A stretch of DNA of 64,000 nucleotides, taken from contig JAQFVV010000003.1 of NCBI GenBank assembly GCA_028023455.1, positions 952,001 through 1,016,000 on the forward strand, in the 5' to 3' direction. This stretch comes from Epiperipatus broadwayi (lineage: Eukaryota; Onychophora; Udeonychophora; Euonychophora; Peripatidae). The position numbers were made by a program, and so were the translations under genes. Shown here piece after piece: positions 34,801 through 47,317 of this stretch; within the stretch, counting starts at the first letter, position 1; every line of letters begins with the position of its first letter. The notes beneath the pieces are model-generated. The model searched no databases and was not told the DNA's origin. It worked only from the letters and a program-made list of their open reading frames with translations.

Positions 34801-35779
34801 AGATATCTATTTATTGATCAATGTTAGTTGTTTGACTGAATTGATTATAATTCAGCTATCTAATAAATATATATATATATTTATATAAGCTTAAGTAAAA
34901 CCTGTTAAAAAAATCCCTGACTCAAATTCAAACCCAGATTATGGACATGATAATTAAATGTTCTACCATGCCCTTTTTATTTTGTATTTGTTCTGAAGGT
35001 GCTGGTGTAAAATGACTAAGGCCTGTTGTATTTTAGTGCTATTTAAGTTTTTTATACATTTTACTTGAAAAGCTAAACATTTGATGTGTTCACTTTATAG
35101 GAGTATGATATTAATGAAAAAGAATAGATCATAAATACAAGTTGTTGTTGTTTTTCCAGAGAACCGATTAATCTGAACATGAGAGTTTCTGATTAATGAA
35201 ATATATGAGTCAATTACTTGAAAGTAAAAATATGTCTACTTGTGATCTGAAAAAATATCCAATATTCATATGGTTCAGATGCTAACTACTATATTATGAA
35301 ACATTCATGTCACTTCAGAAGGTTTTATTTATCATGCAATTAAACTTTTCTGTGAATCAAGTAATCAATTTCATATCACACTCTCTGAAAGTGAGAATAT
35401 TCATGAATAAGCTATGAAAATGAGCTTGTCACCGAATTTTGAGGCTTTATGTTTGAAATTTTAATATTGCCATGCCATTTTAATTAAAGCTATTATACTT
35501 TATATTTATAATCTTATAATTGAATATTTATAAATACAGTAACTATATATATGTAAAGTATAACTTTAAATTTTTTATCCACTTAGGAGTGCTTTTGACT
35601 ATACTCATAGTCTTTGTCAACTAACATTTTGAAAGACTAACATTCCCACAATTCCATGATCTTAACATTTGCTCCCTGTTTGTTAATTAAGACTTGTTTG
35701 TATTTAGCATAGTTTCCTTTATTTTCATTTTGTTGTTATTTTTTTCAATTTGCAATATAACAAAAAACAACAACAACAA
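31321..35779. other. No gene recognised; (CA)n(TA)n array
   Basis: AT-rich DNA. A (CA)n(TA)n dinucleotide array lies at about 31838-31876. ORFs such as 33128-33370 have low-complexity hydrophobic composition without motifs. A weak minus-strand tRNA-like box B (gggtttgaatttg) lies near 34920. Nothing else seen. Confidence 0.45.
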
Positions 35780-36039
35780 CAAAAAATAACAATGAAAGGA
35801 AAATAAAAGAAGTTATGCTAATATACAAATACAAACAAGATTTAATTAACAGACAGGTAGCAAACATTAAGATCATGTAATTGTGGGAAAGTTAACCTTT
35901 CAAAGTGATATTGACAAAGACTATGAGGATAGTTGAAACCATTCCTAAGTGGATAACATATTTAAAGTTATACTTTACTTATATCTAATTACTGTATTTA
36001 TAAATATTCAATTATAAGATTACGCATATTGATTTGAAG
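35780..36039 (+). mobile_element. Penelope-like 3'-end fragment
   Basis: From about 35790 the sequence parallels 27690-27940, the last codons and 3' flank of the Penelope-like element above: the encoded words MLIYK-K-DLINRQ-ANIK and the following untranslated words (gttgaaa-attccta-gtggata, aagttatactt, gaagaaatacaga) recur in order. Only the tail is present, consistent with a severely 5'-truncated copy of the same family. Confidence 0.7.
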
Positions 36040-36165
36040 AAATACAGACATCAAATTATAATATTATATATATATAGTAACAGTCAGATTTGTACATTCA
36101 TGAAATACAGACATCAAATTATAATATTATATATATATAGTAACAGTCAGATTTGTACATTCATG
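36040..36165. repeat. 63-bp exact tandem duplication
   Basis: The 63 bases at 36040-36102 are repeated immediately at 36103-36165 without visible difference, including an internal (TA)n run. It sits at the end of the Penelope-like fragment. Identity suggests a recent event. Confidence 0.9.
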
Positions 36166-36539
36166 CAACAAAATCCAGAATCCTGGAAAATTATACCAAG
36201 GCTGATCTAGATGAGGGGTTGAGGCTTCGAATCTGATTGCACCCCAGCTCCTCCACCAACACTCCATGACTTACCACCTATGAGTGACATATATGAGGCT
36301 ACACTTGGAGTTTCTTAGTTTGCATACCAGCAGTAGCATTGGTTGGAGCAAGAGATGAGAGAATATTAACTAAATTACTATTAATTTAAATACACACACA
36401 TCTACAGATGGTTAAATAATGCATATATTAATTAGTAATACTAATATTAAGAAACTTAACTATGATTTAGAATTAAGAGATTTAACTAAGATTTGGGATT
36501 AAGAGATTTAATTAAGATTTGGGATGGATTATGAATGAA
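36166..36539. other. GC-richer stretch, nothing identified
   Basis: About 36175-36360 is clearly richer in G+C than its surroundings but has no ORF or recognised motif. An 'aagatttgggattaagagattta' type phrase is repeated in tandem near 36460-36520. Confidence 0.4.
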
Positions 36540-37575
36540 ACTCAACACAGTAGTTATAGTTTAATATATTTTAATTAATAAATATAAAAAAAAAACACAA
36601 GAGTGCATTGAAGGATACATGCAGATGTAACAATGATGAGTGAGTTTGACAACAGTATCTCATCTGATGCACTATATTTCAAAAGAGTTAATTACAATTT
36701 TAATAATCTACAGTTTGTAATCACACCTAAATTTCATTATGCTCTACTTGTTATGCTTGCAACAGTTAGGTCAGTTCAAGAATGACTATTTATCACTATA
36801 GCATTTAATAAAAGTCATTTAATAACAATTAACAAGCTGCACTAAGTTCTCTATACAGATCATATACATACAAATCAGATTACATATTAAGATCAATGCT
36901 GAAATATTACATAACATGATGGAGGAATGAACTGGACCTTTGTAGAATGACTTCAGATACTATGGCATCATATATTACTAGAGAAGGGTGGGTCTCAAAT
37001 GTGTAGTTAAGAGATTCAGTACCAAATACTCAGTTCCTGTAGACTGTATGACTTGCTGCAAATAAATTGAACACATAGTTTGGTGATCGGAGCAGCTTAT
37101 AAAAACATTCTGGACCTTCATGTTCTAGTTCTAAAGAAGAGCTGTCCAAACTAAGGAAATGGGATGGCTATTAAAACCAGAAGCCCATTCAAGTGCTTCC
37201 TAAAGACACATTCACCAGGCTAAACATAATATTAATTAATAACTTAAAAGTATGCAAAATTCTATAGTTTCATTCCACAAAACTATCATATGCCAGTTCA
37301 TAATTAGCATTCTTAAAACATGCTAAATGGAATACTTAAAAGTAATCAAATTTTGTTAGCCAATGTGCATAGTTTATAATATAACTAAAAGAGGGTCAAT
37401 GCCTATCTGTGATTTAAGTAATACATATAATATGCTTTATAACTCATTCTTGTATTTATTAACTAATTACTTTATTGTCTTGCAAATCTAATTTTAATAA
37501 CAGAGCAGTGATTTGAGTGTGTGTGCTAAAGAGCAACATTACTTAATTAGGAGAGCCTCTAATCATCTCCCCCTC
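36540..37575 (-). repeat. Possible solo LTR, minus strand
   Basis: Read on the minus strand, a polypurine run (gaggggga) at about 37568-37575 is followed by about 1 kb of moderately GC-richer, non-coding sequence. This is how a 3' LTR begins after its polypurine tract. I could not find a second LTR, a clear terminus, a target duplication or internal coding sequence beside it. The call rests on composition and the purine run only. Confidence 0.25.
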
Positions 37576-38910
37576 AAACATTATTCATAGAATCAAACAA
37601 CTGGACATAGCATAAGTTATAAAATAAATAAGTATAAAACAAATAAGGAAGGCATGACTGCAGATTAAAATACAGAATAATAACTGAATAAGTTATTATT
37701 AACAAACATTTAGAATTTTATATTTTAAGTTTATAATAGGCAAGTTACAGGTATTATTTTAAAAGTTAAATTATAATTTTAAATGATAATTTACAGCTTG
37801 AAATTAGCTTTTAGCTTATTAAAACATTATTACAATTTAATAGTTTGTGCACAATTAATATTAGCTTGTTTAGAGTTTTAGAAATTCATTTATAAATTTT
37901 TTAGAGTTATTTTAAAGAGCTCTGCAGGAAAAATTGTTACTGCATCTTCATTGTTGAGGCTATAGCTGATCACCATCATTCTTGGCTGGGCTTGTTTGAG
38001 GTCTATTTTGCAGTTTAACTGGTTTTCCCTATTCTTTCATTTCTACAGTTCAATCTCTCAAAAGGAGAGCCAGAAAAAATAGAGCCTTAACTGCCAAATT
38101 CCATTTTTTAGTCAGTCATAGGTGACTGGCAGCAATTATATATCAAGATTATAAAATGAACAAAGTGAACCCCCTACTGAAAATTTAAAGTTATCATACC
38201 TGAGAAATTGGTAATTTGACTGACCTCTTTACAATTTTTTACAAAATTTTCCCAGTAATTTAAAATGCATAAAAATGACACCTTTGGTCATTTCTTGGCG
38301 AAAACAATAATGGTCAAACAGGTCACTTCTTGTTCTTAGTTTTTATTTTTAAAAGACATTAAAATTTTGATTCCCAATTTGATTAATTACTTACAGATGG
38401 TTTCTCAGAATCACAACTTTTTATAAACAGCTAACTTTTTTTAAAAGAGTTTAAGTCTGTAAACATTCTAGTATATATGTGTGTGAGACTACCATAGAAA
38501 TTGAAATTTATATACAAATGCCTTTAAATAAAGCTTTTAACTAAAAATAATGCAAATTTAAATTAATTTAAAAGAGTTGTAATGCTTTTAAATCTATTGC
38601 ATTATGGCTTCTTTCACATATATATGTAGGTAATTACACACATGTAACAATATTCAAACAACTTAATTTAAATGATACCATTTTAATAATTTTAAATTTA
38701 TAACTGTGTATACATTATATGCACACAAATATTAATATGATTATTGGATTGTGCACCTATACAAATATGTGCACATACACAAAAATATACACCATTTCAC
38801 ATAAGTCATTAGAAACTTATATACATGGACTGGGATGGGATTAAATTAGGGAAAAATACTACCATGGAACATAGTGAGTGTGACAGAATGATGGCTAAAT
38901 AATATCATTT

Positions 38911-38948
<38 letters not shown>

Positions 38949-38963
38949 TATATATTATCATTT

Positions 38964-38997
<34 letters not shown>

Positions 38998-39327
38998 CAG
39001 TTATATGTAACATTAAAAACCACTCAACTCTTAGGCAATCTCAATATCAATAACAATCAACAATTTCAAACTGTTGTCAAGGTTAACATCACAAACAGCA
39101 AGCACTGCTAATATAAACAATTGAGTGATCTTTAGCTGCTGTAATTCAATTAACTTTTTCCATAAAAAATTGGCCATTCTTTATTGCATTCATTATATTT
39201 TTATGATATACTTTGGGTTGGCAATATTAGCTCAAAACCTTAATTAAAATGATATAGAACAAAGGACTAAAGTTTTTTTATTGAGCTCATTGCAAAATAA
39301 ATTAATAGAATATATATTTAAATCAAT
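37576..39327. other. No gene recognised; duplicated (AT)n block
   Basis: AT-rich. Two neighbouring (AT)n runs, each preceded by tatcatttcaatat, lie at about 38903-38998. No gene or element end seen. Confidence 0.45.
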
Positions 39328-39790
39328 AAACATCACACAATCACCATTCTTTATGCTTACACAAACTGTTTACACAGAGGATAAACTCTCCATACAGTAG
39401 TGTCACTCAATGCAAACCAGAGTAATCAATGGTAGCAAGAAGATTTGTGAATAAAATCCCTCTGTAATGCCTACTCATTTAATATTCCCAGACTAATTTC
39501 AAGCTTGTGGCTTTCAGCAGTGAGAAGCCTTGGACCTGAGAGCACTATATATAATTAGCTTATGGATTTCATCAGTGATGTATCTTGGATCAGAGATCAC
39601 TGCACCTAGATCTTAGGTGCAGTGCTCTCAGATCTAAGGTTCCTCACTGATGAAATTCACAAACTAGAAACTAGTCTGGAGATACTGGATAAGTAGACAC
39701 TAGATGGGGATTTTATTCACAAGCCTTCTTGCATTCATTGATTACTCTGGCTTGCATTGAGTGGGACTAATATATGGAGATTATATAATT
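39328..39790. repeat. Inverted pair of hammerhead repeats
   Basis: Two copies of the family at 2671-3268 lie tail to tail. The left copy (from 39328) runs in the orientation of the first locus and the right copy (39611-39790) is inverted. They meet at a near-palindrome around 39598-39624 (cactgcaccta...aggtgcagtg). The left copy's core, on the minus strand at about 39495-39526, reads CTGCTGA in place of CTGATGA but keeps GAAA and a pairable stem I. A third, partial core (tcatcag) lies at 39569-39575. The right copy is described in the next entry. Confidence 0.65.
39634..39688 (+). ncRNA. Hammerhead-like motif, weakened stems
   Basis: CTGATGA (39647-39653), GAAA (39667-39670) and the C-TA-G-TC segment (39671-39676) are all intact. 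Stem II is weakened (ATT around CACAA with ACT) and stem I (TCCTCA with TGGAGA) has a mismatch and a wobble. It is recognisably the same ribozyme as at 2842-2894, but probably weak or inactive. Confidence 0.45.
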
Positions 39791-41404
39791 TGTATTGTTT
39801 AACATTTTTAAATGAAATTTGTAATAATTTGCTATTGACAAATACTAGACAAATGATGCAGACATATTTAAGAAATTGTGATCTTGGCTAACTGAGAAGT
39901 ACATTTTCAACATGAAATGCATCTTGGGGAGAGGTGGGAGAAGTCATTTATTTTTTTACAGATTTTTTTGTTTATAAGTTTCAAAAATATATGGTGAAAA
40001 GGGAATTTTAAGTATATTTACAATGAGATTGATAAGCAAAAAAAAAGATTAAGTGGAATTATTTTATTTCATATGTTTATGTTTAATTAAGAAAAATAAA
40101 AATATTACTCTATAACTAATGTTTAATGTTTATATCTGAACTGGAAATGAAACAATCTCTAATCTAATATATGAGTAATAATAAACATTAATATATTTAT
40201 CTAAAGAAGATGATAACAAATTTGTGAATGTAGAAAGTTGCACACTTGAGAATAATATTGTAATAATTTGGTACTGATAAATACTAAAGAAATATTCAAG
40301 TCATGTGGGCCACCTGAAAAAAGGTAATAATTTAATATCATATGACTCTATCACATGATTCCAGCTTACAAATTGCTGTTTCAATAACTTTTTTTGTATC
40401 ACTATGGTTATACCATCTAGGCACTATCATCTGGCAATTTTTTTAGTTACTAAAGTTTATTTTAGATGCGATAGCTATGATGAAAGAATAAAAAAAGATG
40501 ATTTAATCAAAAAATATTCTTGCAGGTTATTTATCCCTGTATATAGAGTTATCTAGAACAAAAGCAAGAAGAGTAATCTGGAATCAGTGTTTATATTTAA
40601 ATATCAATTAATATTAAAATAGGTAGACTAATTTAAGTTTTGTCCCTGCTGTTATTGTTCTGAATATCTCTATATAAAATGACCTAAAATATGATATCAA
40701 ATACATTTCCCCTATTGTATTGAACATGGTAACTAGAGAGCAATTAAATTATATATTACCTAAAACTTAAAAACTATGATAAATTTTTATCTGCTAGGTA
40801 TAAATAAATATGATCATTGCTTCATAAATGGAATTAAATGACCAATGACCTATGAAGTATGGGCAAATACATTTGATGAACTATATGATTAATAACTGTC
40901 AAATATGTGACTATAATAGTAGAATTGAAGGATATTATAAAGCCACTAGTGATTTTATCTACTAGGTGGAATCTCTACAGCTTTTTTACAATATTTTGAT
41001 AGTTAATAGTTAAACTGTCTAATATAAAAGATCCATATGCTAAATAAATAAATAGTTTTAAAAATGACCACAGTAGAAAGATGCTGCAGTTTAATCATTT
41101 CATGGAAGACATCTTGAAAAATCTCCTAAATGGAAAGAAAACTAATTAAATAATGTAAATATTAAAAATTTCAAATTAATCTGAATAAAATTAAAATTTA
41201 TATAGCATCTTATGAATTAAATAATTTAGTTAATTAAAAACTATTAAATGCTTTCATTCATAATATGTACTATTAATAACAGTTTACATAGAATGTGCAT
41301 AAATATGAAAATAAAATTTTATGATTTAAAAAATTGGATAACATTTAAATTCTGAAAAGCATAGACTTTTATCAAAATAGCTTTTTGAAAAAAAACTGAT
41401 TAAA
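39791..41404. other. No gene recognised
   Basis: AT-rich with no identified feature. Confidence 0.5.
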
Positions 41405-42305
41405 AAAAACAGGCAAAACTCTCCATCCAGTACTGTCGCTCAGTGCAAACTAGAGTAATCAATGGATGCCAGAAGGCTTGTGCATAAAATTCCTATCTAG
41501 GGCCTACTCATCCAATATCCCAGAATAGTTTTTAGCTTGTGACTTTCATAAGTGAGGAGCCTTGGATCTGAGAGCACTGTACCTAGATCTTATGATCTAA
41601 TAAAACCCTCAAGCAGAAACCTTTTATTTCTATTTAGCTACAAAACTATGAGTCCAAAATTTAAAACAATAATATTTTCAATCCAAGCTCATTAGCTTAT
41701 ATAATCATATAGGTCTGAACTTAGTAGCCACCAATATCCTATTAGGCAGTATTGGTATTAAACTACTAAACATCAAATGATCACCATTTTTTATGCTTGC
41801 TCAAGCTGTTAATACAGGCAAAACTCTCTATACAGTAGTGCCACTCAGTGCAAGCCAGAATAATAAGTGGATGCCAGAAGGCTTGTGCATAAAATTGCTA
41901 TCTATTGCCTACTCATCCAATATACCCAGATTAGTTTCTAGCTTGTGGCTTGCATCAGTGAGGAGCCTTGGACTATTAAAGCTAATGAGCTTGGATTAAA
42001 AATATTGTTTTCAATTTTAGACTCATAGTTTTGTAGTTAAGTAGATAAAAGGTAGCTGCTGGAGGATTGCATTAGATCCTAAGATCTATATGCAATGCTT
42101 TTAGATCCAGGGTTCCTCACTGATGAAAGCCACAAGAGAGAAACTAGTCTGGGAGTATTGGATGAGTAGGCACTACATAGGATTTTTTTGCACAAGCCTT
42201 CTGGTATCCATTTATTTCTCTGGATTTCACTGAGTGATACTATTGTATAGAGAGTTTTTCCTGTTTTAACTGTTTGAGAAAGCATAAGAAATGGTGATCA
42301 TGTAA
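41405..42305. repeat. Tandem plus inverted hammerhead repeats
   Basis: The phrase ggcaaaactct starts one unit at 41411 and the next at 41818, so here the direct period is about 407 bp. The second unit is cut at about 41973 and joined to an inverted copy (41974-42305). The direct units hold decayed cores on the minus strand: CTTATGA/AAAA near 41522-41556, and CTGATGC with intact GAAA and an ATC site near 41930-41960. The inverted copy keeps an intact core. Two ORFs of equal length at 41793 and 42079 arise only because the repeat is present in both directions; they are not genes. Confidence 0.68.
42107..42162 (+). ncRNA. Hammerhead ribozyme motif, core intact
   Basis: CTGATGA (42120-42126), GAAA (42140-42143), minimal stem III C-TA-G (42144-42147) and the site TC (42148-42149) are present. 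Stem I TCCTCA (42114-42119) pairs with TGGGAG (42150-42155) through three Watson-Crick pairs, two wobbles and a mismatch, and CCAG can pair with TTGG beyond. Stem II is the weak point: the second arm reads AGAG where GCT or GCC is expected. It shares all invariant bases with the copy at 2842. Confidence 0.5.
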
Positions 42306-42469
42306 TGTTTAGTAGTTTTTTAAAAAAAAAGTTAATTTTCATGAAAAATGAAATGATTATGAGAAGAAGAAAACATTATGAAATAAAATTAATTGTAGAA
42401 ATTTTAAATTGTAAAAGAAAAATAAGAATAAATAAAAATGTATGAATTGGATTTTTAAATATGTAAAGT

Positions 42470-43730
42470 GAAAGAAAAATTAAAAAATGGGAAAAATTTG
42501 AGGATGTAGTAAAAGAAGATAAATTAGATTTAATTATTTTTGCAGAAACACATCTAGAAAAAAAGAAAAGAACACATTTTTGGAAGATTTATATAAATCA
42601 GATGATATGAAAAAAGCAGGGAGAATTGCTTTTATTAGAAAATTATATATAATATAAAAAGTTTCAAGAGCTTATACGGATTAGGTCTTGTGGGTGAGAA
42701 AATAGTCATATTATAATAATAGCTTATATGGCTATAGAAGGGAAGGAAAATGGCTTCCAACAAAAATATTTATAGCTATATATTAGAAAATATTAATATT
42801 TTTAAAAAGAAGATTTTAATGAACTTATAAACAAAACAGATATTTAACAAAATGAAAAATGGGAAAATATTAAAATTGTTTTCTAAAAATGCAGATTTAA
42901 AAATTGCCAATTTATTAAAACATTATGATTGTGAGTTTAAATGATTAAAATAATAAAAAATATACTACCGATTATGTTTCAATAATTGGAATGATGCCAT
43001 AAAAGCATTTAATAAAAAAAAAGCGTGACCAAATAATCAGAGTTTTTATTAATATATGTTGGGAATAAATATTAAAGAATAAACATTAGATGAAAATAAA
43101 ATTATAAAAACTGAACTAGAATATTTAAAGAGCTAAATTTAAAAACAATATGAAGATTTTGAAAATGTATTGATAAACAGTAGTATTGTATACTGGATTA
43201 AAAAATATTGAGTGAAATAAAGTTATGAAAGTAACTGATAAATATTAGATAGAAAAAAAAAATGATATAAAATCACAGCAAAGAAAAATTAGATTTCACT
43301 ACCTTAAATGAAAAATGGAAAATGTATTTAGAAACTAAACATGGAACAAAAGTTGAATTGAATAAGTAAAGAATGAGAATAAATTAAAATTTAATCAGGA
43401 AGAGAGAGAAGTAGAATATTTTGTACATATATTAAATATAGGAGCAGATCTAATAAAAAAATTAAATTTATAAATAAAGAGGGTATAGAATATATACATA
43501 TAAGATAGAATTGATTTAAAAAACAAACAATTAAGATTTATTGCAAACATATAAAAGACTAATTTGATGAAAATATTAAAGAGATAATTGACAAAAATGA
43601 GTTAATTCAAGCTTTTTAACAAGGTAAAAAATGTAAATGTCTAGATGAATTGAAATTCAGATCTGGAAATAATGCAGTTATGTACCTAGAGGCCACTTAT
43701 TAACTCCATCATATTATTTAAGCAAATTCA
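42470..43730 (+). pseudogene. Heavily decayed LINE
   Basis: Scattered words in the right order suggest an old LINE. At about 42510-42560 DKLDLIIFAETHLEKK resembles the start of an apurinic-type endonuclease (family word LQETHL). At about 43600-43670 ELIQAF and GKKCKCLDELKFRSG resemble the segment that opens the reverse-transcriptase domain (KxGKSPGPDGL). Many stops and frame changes lie between. The catalytic core would be beyond 43730 and is not seen. The clade is unresolved. Confidence 0.42.
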
Positions 43731-44690
43731 AACCACATAAGGATTTGAACCCAGTTCAATTTTTTTGAACATTTACATAAATCTGACTTTGTATCATTAA
43801 CTATATAGTTTAATATTCTAATTTTTTTAGTAAATGTTTGCACATTTCTAGCTGTGAATGTTAATAACAAATAACTAAGCTCTTTAACTAAACAATATAT
43901 GATAAAACAAAAGCAGCAATTTGCATATAGTACCATCCAAGATGCATTAGGGAATGTCAATTAAAATTGCATTAACAAAGTTTGAACTTTTCTTTATTCT
44001 TTTGAAAATTCCTATAATTGTTAATGTTTTAAAATAGTATTTCAACATTATTACATGTTAAGCAAACTTGAATTTTTGAAGTTTATAATTTAAATTAATA
44101 AACTTTAATAAATGACAGGTCATGAGTGCTAACCAAAATGAAACATTTCATCAGCATTGTAATAATAAAATAAAAAATTGTTTAGTATTTTAAAATAATA
44201 GTCAAATAATTTGTTTGTTTTTTAATAATATTATTGCAATGTTCAAACATCAGAAGTCATAAATTGAACTTTGATTGAGAGATCTTTAGTTATGGTTCAT
44301 CATTACTAAATTAAACTGCCCAAACAGCATTATTAAAGATCTAACTACTACAAATATTTGGTAGGTATTTACAATATCATTCAAGTAGTCCACTTCAAAA
44401 CTCATCTTTCTTAAGGAAACAATTAAGAGAAAAGCTAACTGCCAAGTGGTCATTATTTGAACAATTTTCCAATATTGTTTTATTCAAGATTATTCAGATA
44501 TCCATTTATCAGTTATTATTGAATGATTATGTTAATCATAGATCTAATAACTACAAAAACCTAAACCTTTAATCCATGTTGTAAGCATGTAAGGCAGATG
44601 CATAACCATAATACTAATAGTTCTTTTAGTTTAAATATTAAAACATATACCAACTTTCTTATACACTTCAACAATATTATTTTTATATCA
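43731..44690. other. No gene recognised
   Basis: AT-rich. Short ORFs (43718-43960 minus, 44598-44816 plus) carry no motif; the second overlaps the repeat arm that follows. Confidence 0.5.
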
Positions 44691-44699
44691 AAACTTTAT

Positions 44700-45326
<627 letters not shown>

Positions 45327-45467
45327 TACGATAGAATGACAGCCTGTTAAGCTAATTGCGCAGACGCTGTGAGAATGTTATTAATAAATGAATACCTTCG
45401 AACAACCACATGATATCGTAATTATAATCGCACGCAAGATGTTATAAAATAAATGCTTATTCATGTA

Positions 45468-45504
<37 letters not shown>

Positions 45505-45702
45505 GTATAGTGTGCATGCGCGAGTATGCTCTGAACATCGTGAATGAACGTCTAATTTCTATCATTTATTAATCATTTTTTTACTGGAATTAAACCCTCA
45601 AAATTGTGACTTACTTCTGAATAAGACAAAGGCAAGTACTTATATATATATATATTGTGTGTGTATTGATTAAACATCTTTAATTAATTCACTTTTGCTG
45701 TC

Positions 45703-47263
45703 ATGGCAAGCAATCATATTAACATGGCCGCCACTAGTCCAAAGCCACATGGAGAAATTCCACCCATGTATGCTGACATTACTAAATTGCTAGCTAAAGA
45801 TAAAGTTTCAAATAAAAATGCTTTCTTTTTTAATAAGAACTTGGATTCAAATCCGAGATTTAGGAAAACAACAACAGTGGATATAGCAGAACTAGATTTA
45901 AAAGCCACTTCAAATGAAGAAAACCAAGTAAGCTCCCCAATTATGTGGACGGAAGATCAACTGTCGAACATCTCGGAGAAATTCAGTGAAACTTTGCCAA
46001 AGGGTCTTTTTGCTTCCTTTAAACGATTCTTTACAGAACAGTCTGTAATTCTAGCAATTACTGATCTCAACTGTTCTTTATATAAATTCCTTAAGGAATT
46101 ATTATATGAAGCTCTTAGCCACAACAACTTATGCGATAGTATTCTGCGAATAGCGGATCATCCCAATTCTTGATATCTCATACTGGAATTCTTTAACACA
46201 GAGCAAAGAAATCTTTTTTTAAAAAAAATCAAAACCCTCGGCAATTACGCGCTTATAACAATAAATCAGAATAGACAGAATGTAATTTTGGGCGTCTTGA
46301 AAAATGCTTTTTTAAATTATACTGTCAACGATTTTAAAAGATTAATTGAACCATTTGGAACAGTGATACACTTCCAACCAATTTACTTGAAAGATACCCT
46401 AATCCCCATCTATAGCAATAACTACGAGTACAAAGTGAAATTGCATAATAATGTAGAACCACTAAACATACCTATGCAAATCACTGATCATGAAGCAACC
46501 CTACTTCTGATTATATGTAGATTAAAACCTCAATGCTTCCAGTGTGGCCAAAGAGGCCATTTGGCAAACAGCTGTATTAATATATGATGCAAATGCTGTA
46601 ATAAGATAAACACACACCAACATGCCCTGAGAATAAAACACAAGACAATACAGGCTGTGAAACAGATAAGCAAGAAACAAATGATTTACTTATTAACTTT
46701 GAAAGTAAATTAGAAACAGAAAAACCACCTAAAGTCAAAATGGATAATGACATACTAAAAGACTCAGAAAATCTAACTACAACTGTCATAAATAAAACAT
46801 CCACCTATATTATGGATGGAATAGTACAAAGTTACATAAAAAATAAAAAACCCATGCATATTATATGAAATAGTGCCAAGCTTGTCACAAATAAGTACAA
46901 GCAATACCATGGAAAAAAAAAACCGGGTCGGCCTCCTTGCAAGAAGCATGTATCAAAAAAAGGGACTCAATCACAGGATTCTAGTGAAGAAGAAGAAATT
47001 GTCAACTTACATATACAACATAAAAAAGTAAAAATTGCCAACTTAAACCTTGACAACGAGATTGCAAATATCTTAGAAAATGATGTAGTAAATGAAGCCA
47101 CCAAAACCACACCCTGCTCAATTCTTGATGAGGGCCTAAACTCAGTCTCCAAAAACACACCATGTTCAATTTCTCCTGAGATGCAGAGTCACTAGATTTA
47201 TCAGAGTTCGGGGCTTTTGCTAATGACACAGATTATGGTCAAGAGTTGGAAGGTGAGTAGTAT
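45703..47263 (+). pseudogene. LINE ORF1 (CCHC nucleic-acid-binding protein)
   Basis: ORF1 proteins bind the LINE RNA to form the particle that carries it to the target. Translation from ATG 45703 runs in one frame to 46587 except for TGA at 46171, where Arg (CGA) is likely. At about 46531-46572 is a CCHC zinc knuckle, CFQCGQRGHLANSC (CX2CX4HX4C). After TGA at 46585 a second Cys pair follows (CKCC), then two frameshifts; the remainder has an acidic, Ser-rich stretch (SSEEEEIV near 46985) and ends near GQELEGE and TAG at about 47261. The N-terminal half has no domain I recognise. Confidence 0.72.
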
Positions 47264-47317
47264 GCATGATCACTTTGCTTTTGACATAGTATTGATTTCA
47301 ATTTTTTATAAATTAAT

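Noticed and set aside
41793-42285. Two similar 68-residue ORFs on opposite strands
   Set aside because: They translate the same non-coding hammerhead repeat present in both directions; no domain and no independent support.
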